Shown piece by piece: positions 36,583 to 44,564 of a DNA stretch of 64,000 nucleotides (the stretch's first letter is position 1; each line of letters opens with the position of its first letter). The position numbers were made by a program, and so were the translations under genes. The notes below the pieces were generated by a model. The model searched no databases. It was not told the origin of the DNA and worked only from the letters and a program-made list of their open reading frames with translations. The stretch spans positions 372,001 through 436,000 of the forward strand of contig CACNNQ010000001.1 in the NCBI GenBank assembly GCA_902621855.1. Direction: 5' to 3'. This DNA is from an uncultured Alphaproteobacteria bacterium. GTDB taxonomy: Bacteria > Pseudomonadota > Alphaproteobacteria > HIMB59 > GCA-002718135.

Positions 36583-37602
36583 ATGTCTAAAAGACAAATA
36601 AACATTGCAGTTGATGCAATGGGTGGAGAAAATAGTCCTTTTAAAGTTTTAAAAGGGGCTGAAATTTTTCAAAAAGAAAATACAGATACATTGATAACTT
36701 TATTTGGCGATGAAAAAATTATTAAATCTCAATTAAAAATAAATAGTATTAATTTGAGAAACTATAAAATTGAAAATACATCTGATAATGTAATGGATGA
36801 TGATAATGCAAATACAATATTAAGATCTAGAAAAAATAGTAGCATCTTTAAAGGTCTTGAATTTGTTAAAAATACCTCACATTCAGGTTTCGTATCTGCT
36901 GGAAATACTGCCGCTATAATGATCTTATCTAGACTTTTAATTGGTATGATTGAAGGCATAGATAGACCTGCAATTTGTTCACTAGTTCCAAATAGAAAGA
37001 ATTACTCAATAATGTTAGACCTAGGTGCTAATGTATCTGTCACACCTTCGAATTTACTTCAATTTGCTATAATGGGATATTGTTATTTTCAATCTATTAA
37101 TAAAAATTCTAAACCTAAAATTGGAATTTTAAATATTGGAACTGAAAATAATAAAGGTTTAGAGTTTTTACAAGATGCATCAGATTTAATTTCAAAAAGT
37201 TTTTTAAGTAAATATTTTATAGGATTTATTGAACCAAATAAAATTACTTCAGGTGATTGTGATATTATTATTTCTGATGGTTATACAGGAAATATAATGT
37301 TAAAGTCAGCTGAAGGTATATCTCAGTTCATTACTTCAAATTTAAAGTCTATATTTAGTAAATCGTTACAAAATAAATTAGCATATAAAATTATAGAAAA
37401 AGATTTAATTAATTTAAAAAATTTAGTAAATCCTGAAATTTATAATGGAGCAACATTGATTGGTTTAAATGGAATTTCTATCAAAAGTCATGGGAGTGCA
37501 TCACCTTTGGCATTTAGTTATGCATTAAATCAATGTAGTAATTTTATTTCCAATAACTTGAATAAACAAATCAATAATTACATCAAAAAATATGATCAAT
37601 AA
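36583..37602 (+). CDS. plsX: Phosphate acyltransferase PlsX
   Basis: Makes acyl-phosphate from acyl-ACP for PlsY. The 339 residues include NIAVDAMGGENSPFKVLKGA, SGFVSAGNTAAIMILS, the LGANVSVTPSNLLQFA stretch and IISDGYTGNIMLKSAEG. The end overlaps ihfA by 11 bases. In most Alphaproteobacteria fabH lies between plsX and ihfA; here it is absent without any leftover space. PlsX and PlsY are 34 kb apart in the window. Confidence 0.96.
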   Translation: MSKRQINIAVDAMGGENSPFKVLKGAEIFQKENTDTLITLFGDEKIIKSQLKINSINLRNYKIENTSDNVMDDDNANTILRSRKNSSIFKGLEFVKNTSHSGFVSAGNTAAIMILSRLLIGMIEGIDRPAICSLVPNRKNYSIMLDLGANVSVTPSNLLQFAIMGYCYFQSINKNSKPKIGILNIGTENNKGLEFLQDASDLISKSFLSKYFIGFIEPNKITSGDCDIIISDGYTGNIMLKSAEGISQFITSNLKSIFSKSLQNKLAYKIIEKDLINLKNLVNPEIYNGATLIGLNGISIKSHGSASPLAFSYALNQCSNFISNNLNKQINNYIKKYDQ

Positions 37603-37897
37603 AAAAAATATCTCTAGAGATGACATTGCTAATAGTATTAATAGGGAATTTGGTTTTTCAAGAAAAGAATGTCTTGATATAGTTAATGATATTATAGAAT
37701 TAATTATTGAAGGTTTAGAACTCAATAAATTAGTTAAAATTCACAATTTTGGAACATTTAAACTCAAAAGAAAAACAAAACGCATTGGTAGAAATCCCAA
37801 AACTAAGGAGGAATTTATTATATCAGATAGAAATGTAATTACCTTTAAAGCAAGCAAACATATAATTAGTTATATTAATCAAAATTTAGATAAGTGA
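37592..37897 (+). CDS. ihfA: Integration host factor subunit alpha
   Basis: DNA-bending protein of the HU/IHF family, 101 residues. The beta-arm motif is HNFGTFKLKRKTKRIGRNPK followed by TKEEFIISDRNVITFKAS, and helix 1 has SRDDIANSINREFGFSRKEC. Position between plsX and a MerR-type gene identifies it as the alpha subunit and not HU. It overlaps plsX by 11 bases and the merR gene by four (GTGA). Confidence 0.94.
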   Translation: MINKKNISRDDIANSINREFGFSRKECLDIVNDIIELIIEGLELNKLVKIHNFGTFKLKRKTKRIGRNPKTKEEFIISDRNVITFKASKHIISYINQNLDK

Positions 37898-38247
37898 AGA
37901 AATATTTAAATATTAAAGAAGCATCAAAATTAATAGGCCTAAAAGAACACGTAATTCGTTATTGGGATTCCATAGACCCTAAGACAAATAAAGTTAGAAT
38001 GGAAGGTATTTCAACGAAAAGTAAAGCAGGTACAAGATATTTTAATAAAGATAATTTAAAAAAACTGCAGAATTTGAAAAATATAATCTATAAAGATGGA
38101 TATCAGAGTAGTGCTCTTAAATTAGCTGAAAAAATCATTTCAAAGAATCATGATGATAAAAGTAATTTTTATACAGACTCTAAAAAACTTGAAAACAATC
38201 AAAAAATTGATCAGATTCTAAAAAAAATGCGAATTTTGGTAGAATAA
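37894..38247 (+). CDS. MerR-family transcriptional regulator
   Basis: Small DNA-binding protein of 117 residues. The helix-turn-helix is YLNIKEASKLIGLKEHVIRY, with W-D at the usual position, then a wing ending GTRYFNKDNLKKLQNLKNII. The C-terminal half is a short helix, with no cysteine-rich metal site. It starts with GTG at 37894. This is the MerR-like gene always seen after ihfA in Alphaproteobacteria; its target is not established. It is the last gene before the proteorhodopsin leader. Confidence 0.9.
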   Translation: MKKYLNIKEASKLIGLKEHVIRYWDSIDPKTNKVRMEGISTKSKAGTRYFNKDNLKKLQNLKNIIYKDGYQSSALKLAEKIISKNHDDKSNFYTDSKKLENNQKIDQILKKMRILVE

Positions 38248-38303
38248 TATTAATAAAAAATAACAAAATAAAAAAAAATGCTATATATCAGTAATTTAAT
38301 TCT

Positions 38304-38338
38304 ATTATTTTGTTCCAAAATAATTAAAAAAATATACT
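38304..38338 (+). promoter_or_regulatory. Proteorhodopsin promoter overlapped by a perfect inverted repeat
   Basis: TTGTTC (38310-38315), a 17-base spacer and TATACT (38333-38338) make a good sigma70-type promoter about 80 bases before the proteorhodopsin ATG. A perfect 9-bp inverted repeat, ATTATTTTG (38304-38312) and CAAAATAAT (38316-38324) with a three-base centre, covers the -35 box. It could be an operator, or a weak hairpin ending the merR transcript, but there is no U-tract. Confidence 0.6.
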
Positions 38339-38418
38339 TTTTAGTGTTTAACTTATTCAACAATTCAAATATATGAAGCTCATCTTATTAGTAAGGAAAC
38401 AAACTATAAGGAGTTTTT

Positions 38419-39186
38419 ATGTTAAATAAGACTAGTCTATTCGGTATTATTGCTGCAACAATTGCATTTATTGCTGTTCCAGCATTTGCTGCCGATACTT
38501 TTTTAGGTGGTGAAGATTTTGTTGGTATCACATTCTGGATTGTATCAATCGCAATGTGGGCGTCTACTATTTTCTTTTTTTATGAAGGAATGAGAGTTTC
38601 TGCTAAGTGGAGAACTTCAATGGTAGTTGCAGGTCTAATTACATTCATCGCTGCAGTACATTATATGTACATGAGAGACTTTTGGGTTGCTACAGGTGAG
38701 TCACCAACAGTATATAGATATATTGATTGGGTACTAACTGTTCCACTTCAAATGGTCGAATTCTTTTTAATTTTGGTTGCTGCTGGTGCTGCTGTATCAG
38801 GTGGAGCCTTCTGGAGACTTCTAGTAGGTACGCTTGTTATGATAGTTGGTGGATACCTAGGTGAAGCTGGTTATATTTCAGTATTACTTGGCTTTATTAT
38901 CGGTATGATCGGTTGGGCTGTAATCATCTGGGAGATTTTCCGAGGTGAAGCTAGTCAAGCTGCAACTACTAAAGAGTCTGTTACATCAGCATTTAATGCA
39001 ATGAGATTAATTGTATTAGTAGGTTGGGCAATATATCCACTAGGATATGTTTTTGGTCTAATGATGGGTTCAGTTGATGCAGATACACTAAACTGGATCT
39101 ATAACTTAGCAGACTTTATTAATAAAATTCTATTTGGTTTAGTTATATGGGCTGCAGCTACTAAAGACTCAGCTGCTGAAGCTTAA
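38419..39186 (+). CDS. Proteorhodopsin, blue-absorbing proton pump
   Basis: Light-driven proton pump of the inner membrane. A signal-like N-terminus ending PAFAAD precedes seven helices. The retinal lysine is Lys236 in DFINKILFGLVIW. In RYIDWVLTVPLQMVEF the proton acceptor is Asp103, Thr107 is kept, and the donor is Glu114, the D-T-E pump pattern. Gln111 is at the spectral-tuning site (105 in the reference protein), which predicts blue absorption. His81 and Arg100 are also present. AAGGAG at 38408-38413 is a strong ribosome binding site. A promoter and a terminator bracket the gene, so it is a single-gene unit. No retinal synthesis gene is nearby. Confidence 0.98.
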   Translation: MLNKTSLFGIIAATIAFIAVPAFAADTFLGGEDFVGITFWIVSIAMWASTIFFFYEGMRVSAKWRTSMVVAGLITFIAAVHYMYMRDFWVATGESPTVYRYIDWVLTVPLQMVEFFLILVAAGAAVSGGAFWRLLVGTLVMIVGGYLGEAGYISVLLGFIIGMIGWAVIIWEIFRGEASQAATTKESVTSAFNAMRLIVLVGWAIYPLGYVFGLMMGSVDADTLNWIYNLADFINKILFGLVIWAAATKDSAAEA

Positions 39187-39206
39187 TCAATTATTTATAC
39201 TTTATC

Positions 39207-39236
39207 AAAAACCCTCTTTTTAGAGGGTTTTTTTTA
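39207..39236 (+). terminator. Intrinsic terminator after proteorhodopsin
   Basis: AACCCTCT (39210-39217) and AGAGGGTT (39222-39229) pair around a four-base loop. Flanking A and T bases extend the stem, and a run of T continues to 39235. It lies 20 bases after the stop codon and isolates proteorhodopsin from rplM. Confidence 0.92.
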
Positions 39237-39280
39237 TTAATTTATTGACTTAATTTTTCATAATATGTATTTGGCACGGC

Positions 39281-39739
39281 ATGAAAACCTATTCAATTAG
39301 AAAAGAAGACATAAAAAAGAATTGGGTATTAATAGATGCTAAAAATGCTGTACTAGGACGTTTAGCAGTAATATCTGCAAATATCCTTAGAGGTAAAAAT
39401 AAACCTGAATATACCCCTAACCAGGACTGTGGAGACAATTTAATAATTATTAATTCTGATCAAATTCAATTGAAAGGCAAAAAAGCATATAATAAAATAT
39501 ATTATAGACACACTGGTTTCCCAGGGGGAATAAAAGAAACAACTCCAAATAAGATGAAAGAAAAGAATAAATCTGATGAAATTATTAAACTTGCAATTAA
39601 GAGGATGATTCCTTCAGGACCACTGGGTAGAAAACAATTATCGAACTGCAAAATTTATAGAGATTCTAACCATAAACATGAAGCTCAAAACCCTCAACTT
39701 CTTGATATAGCTTCTTTGAACAAAAAAAATATAATATAG
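39281..39739 (+). CDS. rplM: 50S ribosomal protein L13
   Basis: Ribosomal protein of the large subunit, 152 residues. [47 protein letters not shown] and [20 protein letters not shown] are clear family segments. It pairs with rpsI two bases downstream, the universal L13-S9 operon. A TTGACT at 39245-39250 may be part of its promoter, but a convincing -10 at the right distance is missing. Confidence 0.98.
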   Translation: MKTYSIRKEDIKKNWVLIDAKNAVLGRLAVISANILRGKNKPEYTPNQDCGDNLIIINSDQIQLKGKKAYNKIYYRHTGFPGGIKETTPNKMKEKNKSDEIIKLAIKRMIPSGPLGRKQLSNCKIYRDSNHKHEAQNPQLLDIASLNKKNII

Positions 39740-39741
39740 CT

Positions 39742-40170
39742 ATGGTTGAACAAGAATTAAATATTAAAAGTAATCTTGATAATAAAGACAGGGCTTATGC
39801 AACTGGCAGAAGAAAAAATTCTATAGCAAGAGTTTGGTTGAAAAGAGGTAATGGAGAAATAAAAATTAACGGGAAATTAATTGATAAGTATTTTACAAGA
39901 CCAGTTTTACAAATGATAGTGAATCAACCATTGAATGTAATTCAAGCTGAAGAAGGTTTTGAAATTATGGCTACAGTTAAAGGTGGGGGATTATCTGGAC
40001 AAGCAGGAGCAATTAGACATGGTATTAGTAAAGCTTTAAGCTTGTATGATCAAACTAATAGATCCGCTCTTAAAAAGGTGGGTTTTTTAACAAGAGACCC
40101 AAGAGTTGTAGAAAGAAAAAAATCTGGCTTAGCTAAAGCAAGAAGAAGTTACCAATTCTCTAAGAGATAA
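39742..40170 (+). CDS. rpsI: 30S ribosomal protein S9
   Basis: Small-subunit protein whose C-terminal tail reaches the decoding site. [40 protein letters not shown] and [17 protein letters not shown] are diagnostic, and the protein ends QFSKR as expected. The 142 residues include a short non-conserved leader (about 15 residues). argC starts six bases after the stop, as often in Alphaproteobacteria. Confidence 0.98.
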   Translation: MVEQELNIKSNLDNKDRAYATGRRKNSIARVWLKRGNGEIKINGKLIDKYFTRPVLQMIVNQPLNVIQAEEGFEIMATVKGGGLSGQAGAIRHGISKALSLYDQTNRSALKKVGFLTRDPRVVERKKSGLAKARRSYQFSKR

Positions 40171-40176
40171 ACTTTA

Positions 40177-41205
40177 ATGAAAAATAAACTTAATGTAGCC
40201 GTTTTAGGCTCCACAGGCTATGTTGGTATGGAATTAGTAAAGATTTTATCCAAACATTCATATGTTGATATTAATTTTTTAGGATCTGAAACTAATCCTG
40301 GTAGTTTTTTAAAAAATATTGATAATACAATAGAATTTAATAGCCTTCCTTTATTAAATCAAAATGAAAAATTTAATATTGAAAATAGTGATTATGTTTT
40401 CTTGGCATTACCTCATTCTGTCTCAAATAAATATGTAAAAAAATATTTTGATAAAATTAAAATTATTGATTTATCAGCTGATTTTAGGTTAGATAGTTTT
40501 GATGACTATGAAAAAAATTATGGTGACACACATGAATGTCAGGAGCATTTAAATAGTTTTATTTATGGTCTTGCAGAAATAAATAGAAAAAAAATAATTA
40601 ATGCAAAAAATATTGCTGTTCCAGGATGCTATCCAACTTCGATTCTTTTGCCGTTAATACCGTTAATAAAAAATAAATTTATTCAAAATGATAATATAAT
40701 TATCGATTCAAAATCTGGATATAGTGGTGCAGGAAAGAAATTTAATTTTAATACAATGAAATCAAAAAATGATTATAATTTTTATAATTACAATACTAAT
40801 AATCATAGACATATTGCTGAAATTAAACAAGAGCTCAAAAAACATAATTCTTATAATGAGGTAATGTTTTCTTTTAATCCACATATTCTACCCAACTTTA
40901 GAGGTATGATTTCTACAATTTACTGCAATCTAAATCATAATATAAAAAAATCTGATGTTATTAATCTTTTCCAAGAATTACAAAATACCAATCCTTTTAT
41001 AAAATTTGTTACTAATAATGAAGTTCTTGATTTTTTTTCTATTCAAAATTCTAATTATTGCAAAATTAAGCTATTTGATCATTATAGTGAAAATAAAATC
41101 ATTTTAGTAAGCGCAATAGATAATTTAATTAAAGGAGCTGCTGGTCAAGCAGTTCAATGTCTTAACATTGCAGAAAATATTGAAGAAACTGAGTCTTTAT
41201 TGTGA
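40177..41205 (+). CDS. argC: N-acetyl-gamma-glutamyl-phosphate reductase
   Basis: NADPH enzyme of arginine synthesis that reduces N-acetylglutamyl-phosphate. The nucleotide motif VAVLGSTGYVGMELVKIL opens the protein. The catalytic cysteine is in IAVPGCYPTSILLPL, followed by SKSGYSGAGK and the histidine motif NHRHIAEI. The 342 residues match the type I family. It overlaps the next small lipoprotein gene by four bases. Confidence 0.95.
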   Translation: MKNKLNVAVLGSTGYVGMELVKILSKHSYVDINFLGSETNPGSFLKNIDNTIEFNSLPLLNQNEKFNIENSDYVFLALPHSVSNKYVKKYFDKIKIIDLSADFRLDSFDDYEKNYGDTHECQEHLNSFIYGLAEINRKKIINAKNIAVPGCYPTSILLPLIPLIKNKFIQNDNIIIDSKSGYSGAGKKFNFNTMKSKNDYNFYNYNTNNHRHIAEIKQELKKHNSYNEVMFSFNPHILPNFRGMISTIYCNLNHNIKKSDVINLFQELQNTNPFIKFVTNNEVLDFFSIQNSNYCKIKLFDHYSENKIILVSAIDNLIKGAAGQAVQCLNIAENIEETESLL

Positions 41206-41387
41206 TTAAATTTTTAACAATAATTTATATATTTTTTTTTATTTTTTCTTGTGGATATCCAGATTTAGATGATGTTCCAGATTTTAAAGATACTAAATTA
41301 TCTGATGACGAATTATTAGAATATTGTAGTATTTCTAAAACAGTTAAAAAAGATATAGAAAAATGTATTAATGATTATAAAGGCTGA
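41202..41387 (+). CDS. Tiny predicted lipoprotein, function unknown
   Basis: A 61-residue protein with a GTG start overlapping the argC stop (GTGA). The hydrophobic segment ends FIFSCGYP, a lipobox with the acylated Cys near residue 17. The mature part is about 44 residues, acidic, with two more cysteines (EYCSISK and EKCINDYKG) that could form a disulfide. I do not recognise the family. Overlap with argC and a gap of eight bases to hom support a translated gene and not chance. Confidence 0.72.
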   Translation: MIKFLTIIYIFFFIFSCGYPDLDDVPDFKDTKLSDDELLEYCSISKTVKKDIEKCINDYKG

Positions 41388-41395
41388 ATATATTT

Positions 41396-42694
41396 ATGGA
41401 TAAATTAAATATTGGTATAGCAGGTTTAGGAAATGTTGGATCAGCCTTAATTGAAACAATTGAGGAAAATAAAATTTATTTTTTAGATAAAGCTGGTGTA
41501 GAATTTAATATTGTTGGAATATCTGCTAAAACAAAAAATAAAAAAAGAAATTTCAACATATCAAACTATAATTGGTATGATGATCCAATTGAGATGTCTA
41601 AAAATGATGATTTTAATGTTATTGTTGAATTAATTGGTGAAGAAAGAGGAATTAGTTATGAAATAATCCAAACTGCACTGAAAAATAATAAACATGTTGT
41701 TACTGGTAATAAAGCATTAATTGCTAATCATGGAAAAGAATTATTTAAATTAGCTAGTTTTCATTCACTCGCCTTATCATATGAAGCTGCTGTTGCAGGC
41801 GGTATTCCAATAATAAAAACAATAAAAAATTCTATTAAATTGGATAAAATAAAAAAAATATCTGGAATTTTAAATGGAACTACAAATTATATTTTAACAA
41901 AAATGCAACAAGATAATATGACATTTGATGATGTTCTAAAAATAGCAAAAGACAAAGGTTTTACTTCTGATCAGGAATCAAAACTAGATATTGGTGGATA
42001 TGATGCAGCTCACAAATTAACAATCTTATCAACTCTATGTTTCGGATCTAATTTAACGTTTACTAATAATCATGTTGAGGGCATATCTAATATTAAAATT
42101 GAAGATATTAATTTTGTAAAAAAATTGGGATATAAGATAAAATTAATTTCTGAGTCTTGTTTAATTGGTAATAAAATTTCTAATTTTACTTCTCCTAAAT
42201 TAGTTTCAATTGATAATCCATTAGCAAGTGTTGATAACGCTCTCAATGCTATCAATATTGAAACTCATCATTTAGAAAATTTATTTTTAGAAGGTGAAGG
42301 AGCAGGCGGTAAACCTACTGCCAGTTCCGTCTTATCTGATTTATACGATATATCTCAGAATGAAAAGTTTGATAATTTAGGTTTTAAAATTGATAATTTA
42401 CAAAACTTTGAAAAATATTCTGCAGAAAATGCAATTAATTCTTATTACTTAAGAATAATGACAGTAGATAAACCTGGAGTACTTTCCTCAATTACAAATA
42501 ATTTTAGTGATTTTGAAATTTCAGTTAAGAACATACTTCAACTTCCTGAAAATTATGAATCTATAAAACCAATACCCATAATTATAACCACTCATAATGT
42601 TCAAAAAGAAAAATTAAGCAATGTTATAAATAAAATTGAAAGTTTAGAATTTGTAAAAGAAAAAATTACTGTGCTTCCTATTCATGATAATTAA
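41396..42694 (+). CDS. hom: Homoserine dehydrogenase
   Basis: Reduces aspartate semialdehyde to homoserine for threonine and methionine. GIAGLGNVGSALIETI is the NAD(P) motif. VVTGNKALIANHGKELFKLA and SYEAAVAGGIPIIKTIK hold catalytic-domain residues, and ILNGTTNYILTKM follows. A C-terminal ACT domain starts near TVDKPGVLSSIT, implying amino acid feedback. The 432 residues match the monofunctional family. Confidence 0.96.
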   Translation: MDKLNIGIAGLGNVGSALIETIEENKIYFLDKAGVEFNIVGISAKTKNKKRNFNISNYNWYDDPIEMSKNDDFNVIVELIGEERGISYEIIQTALKNNKHVVTGNKALIANHGKELFKLASFHSLALSYEAAVAGGIPIIKTIKNSIKLDKIKKISGILNGTTNYILTKMQQDNMTFDDVLKIAKDKGFTSDQESKLDIGGYDAAHKLTILSTLCFGSNLTFTNNHVEGISNIKIEDINFVKKLGYKIKLISESCLIGNKISNFTSPKLVSIDNPLASVDNALNAINIETHHLENLFLEGEGAGGKPTASSVLSDLYDISQNEKFDNLGFKIDNLQNFEKYSAENAINSYYLRIMTVDKPGVLSSITNNFSDFEISVKNILQLPENYESIKPIPIIITTHNVQKEKLSNVINKIESLEFVKEKITVLPIHDN

Positions 42695-42699
42695 TTAAT

Positions 42700-44445
42700 G
42701 TGAATATTGAAAAATCACTATCTGATAATTACTGGGAGGAAAAACAAATAGACTCTAGAAATATTCAAAGCCTTTCTCAAAAAAAATCAATTTCTGAAAT
42801 TTTTTCTAAACTTCTTGTATCTAGAGGTATCTTTGAGGAAAATTATGATGATTATATAAATCCTAATCTTTTAAATAATCTGCCTGATCCCTTTGAGTTA
42901 AAAGATATGAAAAAAGGAGTTGAAAGATGTGTTAAAGCTTTAAAAAATAATGAAAAGATTGGAATAATTGCGGATTATGATGTTGATGGATCAACATCAA
43001 TTTCAATTCTTTATAAATTTTTAAGTAATTTTACTAATAATCTTGTTTACAAGGTCCCTAATAGATTATCAGAGGGCTATGGTCCAAATATTAGGATTAT
43101 GAATGAAATGCTTAATGAAAAAATAAAACTTTTATTTACTCTTGATTGTGGGACATCTGCATTCAATACTATTGATTTACCTATTTACAATAGTATTGAT
43201 GTTATAGTTATTGATCATCATTTAAGTGAATTTAAGCTTCCAAAAGTTCATTCTGTAATTAATCCAAATAGATTTGATGAAAAAAATGACTATAAAGATT
43301 TTGCAGCAGTAGCAGTAACTTTTCTGTTTTTAATGGCTTTAAGAAAGCAAATTAGGGAATTAAAAATATTTCCATATATAAAAGAACCAAATCTAATGTC
43401 ATATTTAGATTTAGTTGCCGTTGGCACAATATGCGATATTGTTAATATTAATAAATATAATAGATCAATTGTTAGTAAAGGTTTAGAACTGATTAGAAGT
43501 CGAAAAAATAAATCTATTACCAAGATATTAGATAACTCTAATATAAATCATGTGCCTACAGCTAAAGATATTGGCTTTATTTTAGGCCCACAAATTAATG
43601 CAGCAAGTAGAATTGATAATTCATCACTATCTTCAAAACTTCTAATATCAAATGATGACTCTGAGATAGAAATTATTTCAAGAAAATTATTCTTAATTAA
43701 TGAGAAAAGAAAATTAATTGAACAAAATATATTTAATGAAGCAATTGAACAAATAAAAAAACAAGAATCAAAGAAATTTATTATTGTCTATAAAGAGAAT
43801 TGGCATCAAGGTGTATTAGGTATAGTGGCGAGTAAAATAGTCGCTATTTATAACAAACCTACATTTGTAATTTCTTTCATTAATAATGTTGGAATTGGCT
43901 CGGGCAGATCCATAGATCAAATTGATATTGGAAGTACGGTTCTTGATCTTAAGTCTAATGATTTAATTATAGAAGGTGGTGGCCATAAAATGGCAGTAGG
44001 ATTAAAGATTGATAAAAATAAATTAGAAAAAATAAATCAATTTTTAATACAAAAATTTGATTTATTTGATGAAAATTTTTTTGAGAAAAAAATATATTAT
44101 GACAGTGAGATTTCTGTAAATCAAATAAATAAAAATTTTTTAGATAATTTAGAATTATTAGAACCTCATGGTAAAGGTAATGAAGAACCTCAATTTCTAA
44201 TAAAAGATATAGTAATTGATCAGGTTAAAAATTTAAAAAATAAACATATCCTAATCTTCTTTAAAAATGATTTAGGTGAAAATTTAAAAGGAATATCATT
44301 TAATACAGTAAATACTCAGATTGGTGAATATCTTATGAAATTTAATAAATTCAAATTTCATATTTTGTGTTCAATTAAAAAAGACCACTTCTCAAATAGT
44401 CAGATACCTCAAATTCTGATTCATGATGTAAAACTAATCAATTAA
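42700..44445 (+). CDS. recJ: Single-stranded-DNA exonuclease RecJ
   Basis: 5'-3' ssDNA exonuclease of the DHH superfamily. IGIIADYDVDGSTSISILYK holds the first metal ligands, LLFTLDCGTSAF the next, and VIVIDHHLSEFKLP is the DHH motif. The DHHA1 part shows IIEGGGHKMAVGLKI, and the OB-fold begins LLEPHGKGNEEPQFLIKD. The start is GTG at 42700; the overlapping ATG at 42698 runs straight into a stop. The 581 residues are normal. hom-recJ adjacency is common in Alphaproteobacteria; glpX, often between them, is absent. Confidence 0.95.
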   Translation: MNIEKSLSDNYWEEKQIDSRNIQSLSQKKSISEIFSKLLVSRGIFEENYDDYINPNLLNNLPDPFELKDMKKGVERCVKALKNNEKIGIIADYDVDGSTSISILYKFLSNFTNNLVYKVPNRLSEGYGPNIRIMNEMLNEKIKLLFTLDCGTSAFNTIDLPIYNSIDVIVIDHHLSEFKLPKVHSVINPNRFDEKNDYKDFAAVAVTFLFLMALRKQIRELKIFPYIKEPNLMSYLDLVAVGTICDIVNINKYNRSIVSKGLELIRSRKNKSITKILDNSNINHVPTAKDIGFILGPQINAASRIDNSSLSSKLLISNDDSEIEIISRKLFLINEKRKLIEQNIFNEAIEQIKKQESKKFIIVYKENWHQGVLGIVASKIVAIYNKPTFVISFINNVGIGSGRSIDQIDIGSTVLDLKSNDLIIEGGGHKMAVGLKIDKNKLEKINQFLIQKFDLFDENFFEKKIYYDSEISVNQINKNFLDNLELLEPHGKGNEEPQFLIKDIVIDQVKNLKNKHILIFFKNDLGENLKGISFNTVNTQIGEYLMKFNKFKFHILCSIKKDHFSNSQIPQILIHDVKLIN

Positions 44446-44450
44446 ATAAT

Positions 44451-44479
44451 TTGAAAAAAATCAAAATATCTACTATATA
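44451..44479 (+). promoter_or_regulatory. Promoter of tRNA-Glu
   Basis: TTGAAA (44451-44456), a 17-base spacer and TATATA (44474-44479) lie so that RNA would begin only a few bases before the tRNA at 44490. Spacing and both boxes are close to the sigma70 consensus. Confidence 0.75.
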
Positions 44480-44489
44480 CCAACAATCT

Positions 44490-44564
44490 GACCCCTTCGT
44501 CTATCGGTTAGGACATCAGGTTTTCATCCTGAAAAGAGGAGTTCGATTCTCCTAGGGGTCGCCA
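44490..44564 (+). tRNA. tRNA-Glu (anticodon UUC)
   Basis: Acceptor GACCCCT (44490-44496) pairs with AGGGGTC (44554-44560), then G and an encoded CCA. The anticodon stem TCAGG/CCTGA encloses TTTTCAT with anticodon TTC. The T arm is GAGGA-GTTCGAT-TCTCC like. The CCA end touches the stop codon of the convergent qor gene, with no bases between. Confidence 0.98.
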
